The position numbers and the translations under genes are program-made. DNA of 64,000 nt. Source: Craspedostauros australis (Eukaryota > Bacillariophyta > Bacillariophyceae > Mastogloiales > Achnanthaceae). Positions 10,792-22,311 of the stretch are shown piece by piece (position 1 is the stretch's first letter; every line of letters starts with the position of its first letter). The notes beneath the pieces are model-generated. The model made no database searches. It was not told the origin of the DNA and worked only from the letters and a program-made list of their open reading frames with translations. Location of the stretch: assembly GCA_026770025.1 (NCBI GenBank), contig JAMXDE010000028.1, positions 186,001-250,000 on the forward strand, read 5' to 3'.

Positions 10792-13242
10792 ATGGCATCC
10801 AACATCGAGAAGGTCGACGATATCCTGGCATCCATCCCCGACAGCCTCTGGGATAAGGCGGTGCAGGATCTGGAATCCAACCGCGGTGTTGCTACGGTCG
10901 ATCTGTCGCAGTGTGCGGACTTGGAAGCACTCCACGCCCAATCCTTTCGGACCGCCAGCGATGCGTTAGACACCATCGCGGCAGCGCAAACGGAATCCTC
11001 AGCTGCGACGGTGCCCATCATCGCACCGGATGCGGATTCAGGCCATGTCACGGGCTACCATGGTGCTGGCAGCGAAAACAGCATGTCACGGTACAACGCG
11101 CATCGCGAGGGCTTTGTCTTTTCGGATGGTGACATGTTCGCCATGACAGACAGCCGCGACGATGCCGGCGATGACTTCAAGCTCAAGATGCAGGCCCTGT
11201 CTTGCAGCTTGCACGGCATTGCCCACCATGTTCTGTTGGCGTTGGAGCGGAGGCTGGAGCTGCCCAAGTTCTGGTTCCGTGATCAGCTTGGTGCGACTTC
11301 CGACCACAGCCAATGGCATGTCAAGCGCTACGTGACAGCTGATGGCACGCAGGCTGTTTTTGAACCGAACGCGGACACGGACAAGACTGCGGCTGCGTCT
11401 GCATCACCGTCTCCTTCTGATTGCGAGTCACCTGCAGCATCAAAGGATCAGCCCACTATCCTGCTGCCCATGCACACCGACCCATCGCTCATTTCGGTCG
11501 TCGTTCATGACAGCATCGGCAAATGCGACGGCGGATTGGGCCTGCAGTACCAAACGAAAGATCCCAACGCGCCCAAGGAGAAGAGATGGCAGGACCTTCC
11601 CTTTCATGGACATGCTGTTGCTACCGTCTTCACCGGTTCCATCCTCTCTTACATCACCGGCACTATATGGCCGGGTGCCAAACACCGCGTCGTTCAGCAG
11701 ATCCCGCCAGCGACTCATCGAATGGCCGCCACGCTGTTCCTGCGACCACAAGGCACTGCGATGCTCGCCGTGCCGCCATCTCCGGCCTTGCAATCGCAAG
11801 TCAAGCTCAAGAAGCAAATTGATTTCAATACCTGGAATGCTCGGGTGGCACGTAACTACAGCAAGAACTCCGGATCCAAAAAAGGCGCGTCGTCGACCGG
11901 CGCAAATGGCAAGGCAACAAACAGCGCTGCCGGCAACAGTACCAGTACAACTGAGCCCAAATACTCCTACGATGGCCACTACAAAGATGGCATCACGGAA
12001 ATGTCATGGCATGCCTGCAACCCGCCGTTGCATGGTAGGGAAAAGTTCTTGGGCGGCGAATGTGCCGCGAATGGCAAGATCTACGCTGTGCCAGGTCATA
12101 CGCCGCGCGTTCTCGTCATCGATCCCAGATCTGCCGACGCTGACACGAACACAACCAATGGCGGCGACCAATCAACACCACAAAGACAGCGGCAGCAGCA
12201 GCAGCGAGAAGGACAGTTGTCTCGACTCCGCATGTACCACATCGGACCCAGCTTTCCAGGAGAATTCAAGTGGCTCCGCGCAGTGCTCTGTCCGCAGACC
12301 AAGATCCTGTACGCCATTCCATGCCATGCGGATTCCATCCTGCGCATTGACCCCAGCACAGACACGGTCTCCACAGTGACATGGGATGCAGAGGATCCAC
12401 TCGCGCCGCCATTGGGCATGCTGTGGAAGTACCATGGCGGCAACATCTCCAAACACGATGGCTGCCTGTACTGCATCCCGCAACGAGCCAAGCACATCAT
12501 GAAGTTCGACCCAGTCACGGAGAAGATATCCTTCTTCGGCGGACCCCTGGAAGGATTCAACAAATGGTACGGCGGTCTGGTCGGTCCCTCGGATGGTGCC
12601 ATCTACGGCATCAATCAGTGCGCTTCTGGCGTGCTCCGAATCGACCCTGTCCAGCAAACCGCAACGGTGCATGGAGATTTCCCCGAGGGCGGGTACAAAT
12701 GGCATGGCGGAGTCGTCACCGGCCCCTACATCTACGGCATCCCGGCCCACGCCGAACGCGCTCTCAAGATCACGCCTGGTCTCGAACCCACCGTGGAAGA
12801 AATTGGGGAACCCTTGCGCACTGGCCAGCATCGCACCGACGGCAAGTACAAATTCCTGGGCGGCGCCGTTGGATTGGACGGGTGCTGCTACTTCTTCCCC
12901 TCCGATGCCGATTTCGTAGTGCAGATCAATCCTGCCACGGATGTGGTGCGCGAAGTTGGTCCCAACCTGCGGGATTTGGAGCCCATCCATCACAACAAAT
13001 GGCAGAACGGATTCACCTTGTCCGATGGCTGCATCTACGCCATCCCGCTCAAGGCCCGGGGGATCTTGCGGATCCGGACCTTCGTCGACGGGTCGGAACC
13101 GATCATCTCTGTCATCGGCGGGCCGTACGAAGGACTGAACAAGTGGGAGGGCGGCGTGCTGAGCCAGGATGGGAGGATGTTTTGCATGCCATTGAATTGT
13201 GCCAAGGTGCTGCAAATCCGCTCGGTGCAGGGACATCCATAA
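10792..13242 (+). CDS. 2OG-Fe(II) oxygenase fused to beta-propeller-type repeats
   Basis: 816 aa from the first ATG (10792); the frame is open slightly upstream without ATG. Residues ~1-330 are an isopenicillin-N-synthase-type 2-oxoglutarate/Fe(II) oxygenase: LPMHTDPSL gives the iron-binding His-x-Asp (near 228-230), GAKHRVV the distal His (near 297), and THRMAATLFL the 2OG-binding Arg. A polar linker follows. From about residue 405 to the end there are at least seven repeats of about 50-60 residues built on W-GG, DG-IY-IP, A-VLRIDP, as in KWHGGVVTGPYIYGIPAHAE. They look like blades of a propeller. The oxygenase half is firm; the propeller fold is inferred from repeat length and pattern. Substrate unknown. 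The repeats may bind a partner or a carbohydrate. Confidence 0.8.
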   Translation: MASNIEKVDDILASIPDSLWDKAVQDLESNRGVATVDLSQCADLEALHAQSFRTASDALDTIAAAQTESSAATVPIIAPDADSGHVTGYHGAGSENSMSRYNAHREGFVFSDGDMFAMTDSRDDAGDDFKLKMQALSCSLHGIAHHVLLALERRLELPKFWFRDQLGATSDHSQWHVKRYVTADGTQAVFEPNADTDKTAAASASPSPSDCESPAASKDQPTILLPMHTDPSLISVVVHDSIGKCDGGLGLQYQTKDPNAPKEKRWQDLPFHGHAVATVFTGSILSYITGTIWPGAKHRVVQQIPPATHRMAATLFLRPQGTAMLAVPPSPALQSQVKLKKQIDFNTWNARVARNYSKNSGSKKGASSTGANGKATNSAAGNSTSTTEPKYSYDGHYKDGITEMSWHACNPPLHGREKFLGGECAANGKIYAVPGHTPRVLVIDPRSADADTNTTNGGDQSTPQRQRQQQQREGQLSRLRMYHIGPSFPGEFKWLRAVLCPQTKILYAIPCHADSILRIDPSTDTVSTVTWDAEDPLAPPLGMLWKYHGGNISKHDGCLYCIPQRAKHIMKFDPVTEKISFFGGPLEGFNKWYGGLVGPSDGAIYGINQCASGVLRIDPVQQTATVHGDFPEGGYKWHGGVVTGPYIYGIPAHAERALKITPGLEPTVEEIGEPLRTGQHRTDGKYKFLGGAVGLDGCCYFFPSDADFVVQINPATDVVREVGPNLRDLEPIHHNKWQNGFTLSDGCIYAIPLKARGILRIRTFVDGSEPIISVIGGPYEGLNKWEGGVLSQDGRMFCMPLNCAKVLQIRSVQGHP

Positions 13243-14305
13243 GGAAGAGAAACCGTGCGGATGCGAGAGGGCAACACGGATCGGAGTGCTACATGGGGTA
13301 CATGAAGCTGGCCGGAGTCATCGTCGGTCGTCATCAATGCTGCACATGAACGGAAAGGACGCAATTGCCCGTGCAGTGCGACGAGGATTATGCTTGCATC
13401 TTTGCTGACGTAGCCGATGCCGAATAACAGAGCTTGTGGTATGCTTAGATTAAAATGCGATACCGTGCGCGCACGCCTCATGTTCGAAGACCAGCTCTTG
13501 GTGCATCTCAGTCCTCCAATGTTTCGATTTCAGTCTTCCGCTTGCATCCTGTCGGACTTCACCAAGCGCACCAATGCCAACAGGGAAGCACTGTCCAGGT
13601 ATGATTCCAAGGCAACGCTGTTGCCGCGTTCTCTCCCTTTCTTTCACTCTTCATCCTGTGGAATCGACGTTGAGTCCACACGGCGTCCGACAGCTGCTCC
13701 TCCTTCGCGGTCGCAGTCCGAGGAACTCCATTGACAGCGATCCAACGCACAGTACCGTCCCGACTCCGATGCCATTGTGCGCTCTCTGTTGGAACCCGAA
13801 ACGGGGACAGGACTTCGTCGTCTCCATCTCTCGCAGATGAAGGCAGAGCCGGAGATGAAGATGGTCTCAACGCCTGTCTTCAGATTTGGGTGACACCTTC
13901 TGGTGTGTTCGCTGATTGGGATGGAGTCTTTGGCATGTTCCTGTCGCCTCGGGCCCCACGATGATGCGTCAGCTGTTCGCCAACCAACCGCCCGCGATGA
14001 GAATGGCAGTGTAACACATGGAATGTCGAGCAGAATCAATTCTGTGATTGTTGGTGGAGCATCGATGAGAGCAATCCTGATGTATGCAATACTCGCATGC
14101 ATGTTGCGATGGGTGACTCTGTCTGTTGCATAATGCTGTGTTGCGCTAAGTGAATCTCTAAGTGATGCCTTGCTATGTATATAGTCTAAGCAGTGTTGAT
14201 GTCAACACTGTGGGAGTGTTGCGCTGCTGTTTATAACAATCCAGTTGTTGCTTGTGCTTGCTGCGGCCGTCGGTGCGATGCATGCTGCATCTCTCGCGAA
14301 TGCTC
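13243..14305. other. convergent intergenic spacer
   Basis: Between the convergent oxygenase fusion gene and the disordered-protein gene. Several overlapping frames, none with a domain. No gene supported. Confidence 0.5.
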
Positions 14306-17239
14306 TCAATAGAGGAGCGCGGAAAAGCTGCTGTTGCTGCTCAAACTGTTGTTGCTGTTGCTGCTGGCGACGGTGGCGTTGGCGCTGACGTTGGTGGTGT
14401 TGCGGAAGGAGAGCATGCGCTTCATCTTGCGGCTTGCGGATTCCACGGCCTCTTCGAGTCCCGCCGAGGACAGGTTGCTGACCGTCTGCTTGCGTTGATG
14501 CCGCGCCTTGAGGATGGAACGTGTCGCCGTCGCGATCTCCTGCGGGGTGTATCCCCATTGTTTCAAAATCTCCTCTCGCTGCGACTTGGAGAGCACCAGG
14601 CCCAGGCCGCGCCGTGGCGGATGCTGCTCGGCGTACTCCTCGTGCTCATCCACGGACAATGTGGAAGAAGCCTCGTAGTTCCAGCCGATCCCGATTCCCA
14701 CCCCACTGCGGACGCTCGGATTCTCGCTGATGGCACGGTCGTAATGGCGGACCGTGACCGAATCGAATCGCGGTGGTTGCTGGTGGTGTCCGCCTTCGGA
14801 AGGCGTCGACAGAGTCCCTTCGATCTGACGCGATGAATCCCGTAGAGAGGATGACGCCGCGTCATCGATGAAGCTGCACTCGTCGTCGATGTCATCATCG
14901 CCGGCGGTGGGATGGTGGTTGTGCTTCGGTGAGGACAGCGATGTGATGGTGTCACCCTCGGGCAGCGGTTCGAGCGCGGACATGATGTCGCGGTTGGAGG
15001 ATTTCATCGACCGGAAGGATGAAGGGACGGGGTAATCCATGTCGATGGACGACATCTCTGCGGTGGTGCTGGTGACATCCGATGTCGTGGTGTGATCCAA
15101 CGAGGCTCGCTTTGGACGGATCGAAGCGGACGCAAGAGGCTTGGACGGAAGGGAGGTCGCATACGATGGATTGGAGTAGGCAGCGGCGTTGTTTGGGATG
15201 GGCATGATGGGCATGGAGTCTTCCACGGAGGATTCCGTCACGAGGAGGTCCCTGTCCGAGGCGCTTATTGATCCCTGTTGCTGTTGCTGTTGTTGCTGCT
15301 GCTGCTGTATCTGCTGTCTGTACTGCCTGAGCTGCTCCTGGCGTTTCTTGGCGGCCCATCGTTGGCTGGTGGGCGTGCGCGTTTGCTGTCTGGTCTTGCC
15401 TGCGGTCGACTTGCCAGCTGCCCTTGCAATGGAAGCTGCGTTGGTGCCGGAGGTAGCGTTCGCATGAGCAGCAGCCGTGGAATCAGCGTGTGCGGTGGAG
15501 CGCCCACGCGATGGTTCGGAGAAGGCATCGGTGAGGCCAGTGATGTCGGAGATGACGGACTTGATGTCATCTTCGTCGGCATCAATGTCGGAGTCTCCCT
15601 CTGCATCATCATCATCATCATCATCAGCGTCTTGGATGTCGTAGATCTCATCATCGGTGTTGACGGCGGCGGCCCCGTTGAGGTCGATGCTGGTTGGGAT
15701 GGCGGGCAGGGCGGCGGCAGATTCTCGGCTGTGCACGGAGGCGGACTGCGAGCTGCCAAAGATGTAGCCCCAGACGTGGGGCGGCACGCGCTCCTTGACG
15801 TCGGAGGGAAGGGCGGAGAGGACGTAGTGCTGGATGTCCTGCATGGAGAGCTCGTTGCCCGATGCATCGCAGAGCGGCTGCCCATGGGATGGTGACATGT
15901 TGGGCATGCGATGGGAGTAGCTGCGGTTGCGGTCATGCTGAGAGTGCGGGTTGGCTTGCCTGTGGCGTGACAGAGGGGTGGGGATGGAGCGGCGCTCGTG
16001 GCAGGAGGCCGACACGACCCTGGCCGAGCGAGGGCTGGCGTGCTTGGTGACGGCGCCGGTCATGTCGATGGAGAAGAGGGAAGGGTTGTTGGGGGCGCTT
16101 CGGACATGCGCGCTGACGCTGCTGTGGCGGTGGGTGTGGACGTGGCTGCTTCTGTTGTGGTTGCTTCTGTTGTGGTTGCTGCAGCCTGCAACGGCGCGCG
16201 TCGTTCTGGAGCTCTGGGACATGAGCGGCGCCTGTCTGTGCTGCGGCATGACGAGATGATCGAGGTCCATATCCGCGAAGGAGGAGGTGTCGAGGGCGTC
16301 GTAGTCGATCTTGCGTTGGTAGTGCTTGAGGGTGGTGGTGAGATCGGCGGCAGCGGCCTGGTGCTTGGCGAAGGGGTAGTCCTCGCCGTCGGAGTTGATG
16401 ATCTCGTCGTCGTAGCTGCTGCTGCGCCGGCCTTTGCCATCCGTCCCGGCATGTCCCGACTGCGGTTGCTGCTGGAGAAGGCTGCGGCTGCTCTTCTGCT
16501 GGCGTCTGTGCGCAGAGGACGTCGTGCGCCTGTGGGCAGAGGAGGAGGCGCGGGCGCCAGGCGAGCCGGAGGTGAGATCGCGGCGATGCGACGACGACAC
16601 CGAGGCCATGCGTTCCCGCCTGTGGGAGGACGATGACGTCGCCACAGGCGGAGGCCTTCCGTGCTGCGAAAAGGAGTTCGAACGCTGTCTTCGGCGGGAG
16701 GAGGACGACGTGCTGAGGTTGCGCTGGGGCTGCTGCTGCTTCTGTTTCTGCTTGCGTTCTCTGCGCTCGCTTCGGTCCTTCAGCCGTCTGCTGCTCTCGT
16801 GCATGCCCTCCGTCCCGCCGCGGAGAGCGGCAGCCGCGTCCGTCAACCGCAGCGTCCGTGGGGATGCCAGCGGCGATGCTGGTGGAGATGCGAGCGAATC
16901 TCGCAGAAGTCGCCTTCGCCGGCGGCTGCCGCTCTTGCTTCTACTCCTCGTGTTCATGCCGTTCATGTCGTTCATGCTGTTCATGCCGCTCACGATGTTT
17001 CTCATACTTCTGCTGCTTCGGGCGCTGTCGATCTTGCGAGGCGAATAGAGGGCGTTGTGGATGCGGGAAGGGGAGGCGGCCATCTGCATGGAAGCTGACA
17101 TCGACATCGACTTGCGCGACGATCTCTCGCTGTGGCTGGCGTGCTCGTAGCTGCATTCAGGGGCACCCGCATCATTGTCTCCCTCTTCCAACGGCACCGT
17201 GCGTCCCCAACGTCGGACGGATGAGGAGGATCTCGTCAT
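14306..17239 (-). CDS. large disordered Ser/Arg-rich protein, function unknown
   Basis: 977 aa from the ATG at 17239, one long uninterrupted frame. The composition is dominated by Ser, Arg, Gln, His and Asp with homopolymeric runs, including a polyQ run at about 15276-15306 and an Asp run near 15605-15625. Two short segments look ordered: one with LPSDVKERVPPHVWGYIFG in the middle, and one near the C-terminus with SQREEILKQWGYTPQEI followed by a basic helix. No known domain recognised. It could be a scaffold, RNA-binding or nuclear protein. Coding is supported by frame length without introns and by repeat tracts that keep frame. Confidence 0.65.
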   Translation of the reverse strand: MTRSSSSVRRWGRTVPLEEGDNDAGAPECSYEHASHSERSSRKSMSMSASMQMAASPSRIHNALYSPRKIDSARSSRSMRNIVSGMNSMNDMNGMNTRSRSKSGSRRRRRLLRDSLASPPASPLASPRTLRLTDAAAALRGGTEGMHESSRRLKDRSERRERKQKQKQQQPQRNLSTSSSSRRRQRSNSFSQHGRPPPVATSSSSHRRERMASVSSSHRRDLTSGSPGARASSSAHRRTTSSAHRRQQKSSRSLLQQQPQSGHAGTDGKGRRSSSYDDEIINSDGEDYPFAKHQAAAADLTTTLKHYQRKIDYDALDTSSFADMDLDHLVMPQHRQAPLMSQSSRTTRAVAGCSNHNRSNHNRSSHVHTHRHSSVSAHVRSAPNNPSLFSIDMTGAVTKHASPRSARVVSASCHERRSIPTPLSRHRQANPHSQHDRNRSYSHRMPNMSPSHGQPLCDASGNELSMQDIQHYVLSALPSDVKERVPPHVWGYIFGSSQSASVHSRESAAALPAIPTSIDLNGAAAVNTDDEIYDIQDADDDDDDDAEGDSDIDADEDDIKSVISDITGLTDAFSEPSRGRSTAHADSTAAAHANATSGTNAASIARAAGKSTAGKTRQQTRTPTSQRWAAKKRQEQLRQYRQQIQQQQQQQQQQQGSISASDRDLLVTESSVEDSMPIMPIPNNAAAYSNPSYATSLPSKPLASASIRPKRASLDHTTTSDVTSTTAEMSSIDMDYPVPSSFRSMKSSNRDIMSALEPLPEGDTITSLSSPKHNHHPTAGDDDIDDECSFIDDAASSSLRDSSRQIEGTLSTPSEGGHHQQPPRFDSVTVRHYDRAISENPSVRSGVGIGIGWNYEASSTLSVDEHEEYAEQHPPRRGLGLVLSKSQREEILKQWGYTPQEIATATRSILKARHQRKQTVSNLSSAGLEEAVESASRKMKRMLSFRNTTNVSANATVASSNSNNSLSSNSSFSALLY
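15272..15308 (-). repeat. CAG/CAA tract (polyQ) in the disordered protein
   Basis: Run of ctg/ttg triplets on the plus strand, equal to CAG/CAA on the coding strand, giving about 12 Gln in a row. Confidence 0.8.
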
Positions 17240-19217
17240 CTTGCTTCGTCTTGCTCTTCAACAGCGGCTTCAATTGTGGCTTCAATTGTCCGTCTCCGCG
17301 TGATCCTCGTGCTCGTCGTGATCGATCCGCGGATGGATAGCGCAGGACCAACGAGGATTATAAGCGGATGTGCTAACAGTGTTCTATGTGCTCCACCTGC
17401 AAGGATGGTACGTATGCGGCATGTAGGTGTGTCTACCGAGGATGCGGACAAGCAGCTCGTAAGTGTTGCCTCTCTCTCTGTCTCTGTCTCTTGTTCGCTT
17501 CCGCCTTCGTCGTGTTATGTTTCGATCTGTTTCAATCCAACCGAGAGCGCTTTTCGTTTGCCCGACGAACATGAAGCAAGAAGCGCAACAGTGCGACCGT
17601 GTTGGCCACAAGCCCGCTTTAATTTCCACCCGCTCTCGCGTTTCTGCAGGTACTGACCACGCACCCGTGCGAAACTACCCTGAAACACGTCCTCATCTCT
17701 CGTACCATAATTCTGCCGTGTTCTGCCCTCTGTTTGCAACCTTCCCAGTTGGAAAAACGCCCTCGCGCTCAACACAGAGACGAAGTCCCCACGTTCGTGG
17801 TCATTGGGCCTTTCTTGGTCTCGCCGCCGTATTTCTTGCCGCAATTTGCTTCCCCACCAATTGTATCAGCCACGACTACTAATAGCACTCACCCAACCAC
17901 CACCACCAAGACCCACGGAGCAAAAAGTCTATTCGTCCAACCATGACGGACGGGCAGAAAGACTGACGGCGCATTCGACCTTATATTCCGAAGGACCAAT
18001 TTATCGTTCTTCGTGTTCACGTTGTTGTCCCTTTCACACATGCCGAGGAGGACGCGAGTGTCGTAGAATCACGTTGCCAAAACTGTGTCCCCATCTCGCA
18101 TTCCTCCGTCAATGTCCAACATTAAGCCTTCACGGGAAAAACAACCAGAATCCCATGGGACTTCTACCGAATGCATGACCGCCCCAACAGGGTTTCGATA
18201 GTATGTATACTTCTGTCATGACTCCAACCAGTGATTCGCCAATCTCTTCCAAATGACTCAGATCACGACCACCCCGGACCATTCTTCCGTCACCGATCTT
18301 GCCCTTGTTCGGTTGTTCTTTCGCTTTCTTTGTGAAGGTTGTTTCTTCTTCCTCTTCTTCTGCGTCAGACCCGTCATGTCGTCTCTGACCATCATGCAAA
18401 GAGTCACGGTGCTACCGAGGAATCTTGGCGCTGGCCGTAACAAGGTGCATTTTACTTCTTGTCTCACTGCTTCGCGGCCATTTCCAAGTACATGAAGAGT
18501 AGGAGCAAGACCAAGAACGATGGCACAAGGAGAGCAGGGTGGAGGGCATAGCTCTTCTTGGTCCATCTGCTCCGGTGCCCTGTGCTGAATTGTTTGCACA
18601 GCGTTGCCGAATCAGTTTGAATCATCGGGGTGGGTTGTGTTTTGCACAGTATCGGCAAAGTGGATCGTCATTGCCATTTCTCAAAACATCAACAGAGTTT
18701 GGTGGGAGTGTATTGCATTTCCCCGCTATAGCGCTTGTCCAACACCGTTTGGAGGTAGAGCACTCGAGCACTTTTGGGGTTGCGACAGAAGTGTTGCCCG
18801 TAGATTTCAGCAATCAATCTCCAAGGGCAGGTGATCATCCGCCATGGTATCGCACGCGCAGGGCAACAATGGCAACCAAACATCATCACAGCGACAATCA
18901 CAATCACGATGGCAGAGCAGAACAAAGTGGAATGAAGCGAAACATTCGCATCCACGTAAGGGTGCAGACGCAAACATTCGGGCTTGCGGGATGTGTTGCT
19001 GTGCGTCGAACAGAAAGACAGATATGTCACTACCAGAGGATGACGGATAGAGCATTCACACACCACCTACCCGTACACTCGTATTGTGGAAGGGCCACCC
19101 TCTACCAGTGTCGGCAGAAGACAACGAGTCAAATATGCATGTTTTATGTAGCACCATATGTGTACTGGAGTGTTCAGATATTGATACGGCGTGATCGCGA
19201 GTAAGCACCGTGCCGGT
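17240..19217. other. intergenic region, no supported gene
   Basis: Nearly 2 kb between two minus-strand genes. Open frames are short, mostly lack ATG starts or domains, and overlap on both strands. It includes the promoter side of the disordered-protein gene. No RNA gene recognised. Confidence 0.45.
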
Positions 19218-19712
19218 CTACAAGATCTCGACAGTATCAGAGGCGGAGGATCCAGTGGCGGCGCTGGCTGCGAAGCTGTGGCCATCATCTCCCGACCTCG
19301 AGTTGCCAGCGCTGACGCTGCTGTCAAATTCAGATCCGACGTACGTTCCGTGATGCGGGGTATCCAGGCTGTCCACAGTGCTTGGTGCCTTGTCGGATTC
19401 TGGTCCGATGCTGTCGGTGTCCTCGATGCTCTTTGCCAGAGTCATGCGCTGGCGTTTCACCAACGAAACAGCGGCCATGATCAGACCGATGGCCAGCGCC
19501 ACACCTCCGATGGCCAATCCAGCCGCGAGCCCTGCCTTGGACTTTCCATTGGACTTGTTGTTGCTGTTGGTTTCGTTCGTATCGGAGGTCTTGGAGTCAG
19601 TGTCTTCATCATCATCCTTCTTGTCTTGCGAACCATTTGTGTGTGGTGGCTTTGGTGCTCGTCCTTCGAGGAACTCGCAATGTCTGTGGCATAAAGGCCG
19701 ATGTATAAATAG

Positions 19713-19748
<36 letters not shown>

Positions 19749-22311
19749 CGTACAGGTGTCATTTCAATCATTGAGTGAGTGAGGTGAGTGAGGTGAGTTG
19801 GGTGAGTTGATGGAGTGATTGGTCACGAGGCGAAGGCGGAATGGTCTGGTGAGGAAAAGTCATGCCGGAGGGCAAAGCACCCGCAAATGACGATCGTTTC
19901 GGTCCAAAGCCACCCTGCTGAGCTGTCATGGACGGCCGAGCAATCCAACCCCGGTGCAAGTGAGTGTAAATGATAGCAAAAGCAGCAGCGGTAGCAGTTG
20001 CACAGTCAAGCGCGCACACAGAACATCTTGGTGACTTACTGTCCCTCGTATCCTGGCTCACATTTGCACCCAGCATGTCTGCATTCGTAAGATCCGTTGT
20101 GACGGAATCGTCGGTTTCCCCAGGAAGCAAGGTATAATAGTTGCACAATAGAGGATTCGCAGTTGTTGAGCAATGGCAATTGCATCCCGAGACAAGATCA
20201 AGACATGTTATCGAAGTTGCGAGACAACGGCGAGCATACAAAGAGTAGGATGGCATCTGTGAGTTGAAGGAAGGCGATTGATGCCCAATATCCATCAAGT
20301 GCAGGGCATCCAACTCGAAGTTTAACGTTTCGAGCTGATGATGATCGCAACAACACAGATGACCGTCTTGACGTCGTCTGGTGATACCACAATCACAGTC
20401 ACCGTCACAGCAACAGTGTGGCAGACATAGACGATCACAGTGTGACACACATATTTCATTCGTTCACTCACTCTTCATTGTCCTCCACGAATTTCTTGCA
20501 GGCTCCGTTGTTGACGCAAAAGGCAAACTCGGCCTTGCCAGCACCGGGCTGGCCATTGCCTGTGCAGATCTGAGTGGACGAGTACTGGCAGAACTTGCCC
20601 GCCTTCTTGTCGATGGGATCGAGGCCCTCGGCGCAATCGCACTGGTGGGTCTTGCCGATGCCACCCTGTGTCAAGGAGGCGTCGTCGATCTGGTTGATCT
20701 CGATGCACTTGCTGCCGTGCAAACACACATGTTCCCCGCCGTCGCAGACATCGATCTTGTGCTGGCACTTGATGCCAAAGTAGTCGCCGGGACAGACGCA
20801 GTGCTCCCAATCAGCGTTGTGCGTTGCGTTGAACTCGAAGTTGTCGAGCTCTGGTCCGAATTTGCTGTTCAAGGAGATGTCCTTGAAGCCTTTTCGGCAC
20901 TTGCCACCGTTGTCGCACTTGAGGGAGCAGGTTGGTTCTTCGACGGGTTCTTGACCGTTGGTGCGGATCTCGCACAGCGTGCCGGTGAAGCCCTCTGGAC
21001 ACTTGCATCCGAGGTGTCCATTGCCCCTGTATTTGTTTCGATTGGAGTAGAGGGAGTTTCGCAGACGAGGGGAGCGACGAGTAGAGTCGCAATGTGGATG
21101 CGATGGTGTGCATGTGCCCATGTATGGTACATGAGGATATGGATGAAGATATGGAGAGTGAATCAGTGCATGGAGCAGTGAATGCATCAGTGAATGAATC
21201 AGTGAATGGATACATTTGGTGAGATCAATGTGGAACAACGTGAACAGCCGTTGCAAATAATGAGACTGAGATCGATAGATGATGAGGATACAAAACCCCG
21301 CACAAGTACACAACAGTGCAGAGCCGCCACTTACGACTCCGGATCGCACGTTCCACCATTGGCGCAGAAGAGGCGTCCGTTGCTGTCGGCCTCATGCTTG
21401 CAGAAGGATGTGGACGTAGCCTGACAATGCTGACCACCGAATGATACAACGGTATCGCCCGACGGCCGCAAAGTACCGCACTTGCACCGCCACGTAGGAC
21501 TGCCACCATCATCAAGGGCCGGCTCACAACTGGCCGAGTTGAAACAGTACTCATCGCCGCACGGTGCCGACGCGATCTCGCACCGCGGGCCGAACCAACC
21601 ATCGGCGCACAAACAGTGCATGCCCTCGATGTGCGGCGTCCAGTAGTTGTCGTAGGCCGAAATGGCGTGCACCTTCTTTCCGAATTGGCATGCTCCGTCG
21701 TGGTTGCAGGTGAGGTCACAGTCCGGGACCTCATCGGCCTTGTACTGGCAGTTGGGTCCGGTGTAACCCGACAGGCATTCGCATGGCTCGATCTGCTGCT
21801 TGAAGTCGGCCTTGCAGGATCCTCCATTGACGCAGAACTTGTGATTCATGCGTTCGTTGCCAGGATCGCAGAACACGGCCTCATGCTCGCAGTACTTGCC
21901 GACGTACGGGACGCCGTTATGACGAGCCTCGGAACAGTCGCAGGGAATCTTGTCCTCGTCCATGATGCTGGGATCGATGATGGCGGAAAGGCACGCACCG
22001 CCATGGTAGCAGAAGTGCGGATTGGCAGGATTGGGAGCCGTGCAGGTCTCGAACTTGCGACCGCATCGCAGACCCGTCCAGCCGTCCTCGCAGTCGCAGA
22101 ACCAACCGTCGCGGCCCGTCTCCTTCAGGAAGGGCAGTTCCGAGCCGTCCGACAGGTCGTGCTCGCTGAAATCGGACTCGCCCTTCTTGCAGACGGATCC
22201 GTTCATGCAGGTCAGCGGGCACGAATCTGCGATGGTGTCGGTGCCTTCCGCTGAGGCGTTGCCCAGGATGGCGCAGGCCAGCGCCACGCTGAGGAGCTTG
22301 AGAGACTGCAT
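19218..22311 (-). CDS. EGF-repeat single-pass membrane protein, four exons
   Basis: Reconstructed as exon 1 21335-22311, exon 2 20472-21026, exon 3 20040-20078 (39 nt) and exon 4 19218-19683; 678 aa. All introns are GT-AG (donors GTAAGT, GTGAGT, GTAAGT; acceptors ATACAG, ATGCAG, CCACAG) and all have the same phase, so modules join as whole EGF units. The ATG at 22311 starts a signal peptide (MQSLKLLSVALACAILG). About eight EGF-like modules follow, with patterns such as CDCEDGWTGLRCG, CECLSGYTGPNC, CKCPEGFTGTLCE and, across the exon 3/4 junction, CKCEPGYEGQHCEF. After a polar Asp/Ser/Asn linker comes one hydrophobic segment (GLAIGGVALAIGLIMAAVSL, near residues 575-597), then a Lys/Arg stop-transfer and a Ser-rich cytoplasmic tail of about 80 residues. 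This is a type I surface protein, probably for adhesion or recognition. No other domain recognised. Confidence 0.85.
19714..19744. repeat. GT dinucleotide microsatellite
   Basis: About 14 GT units, located inside the last intron of the EGF-repeat gene. Just beyond it, near 19771-19810, is a gagtgagtgaggt-type repeat. Confidence 0.9.

Noticed and set aside
14306-17239. Long plus-strand frames across the disordered-protein gene (for example 15278-15895 and 15998-16636)
   Set aside because: They are shadows created by the GC- and repeat-rich minus-strand gene. They contain poly-Leu/Ala runs from CAG tracts and no domain.
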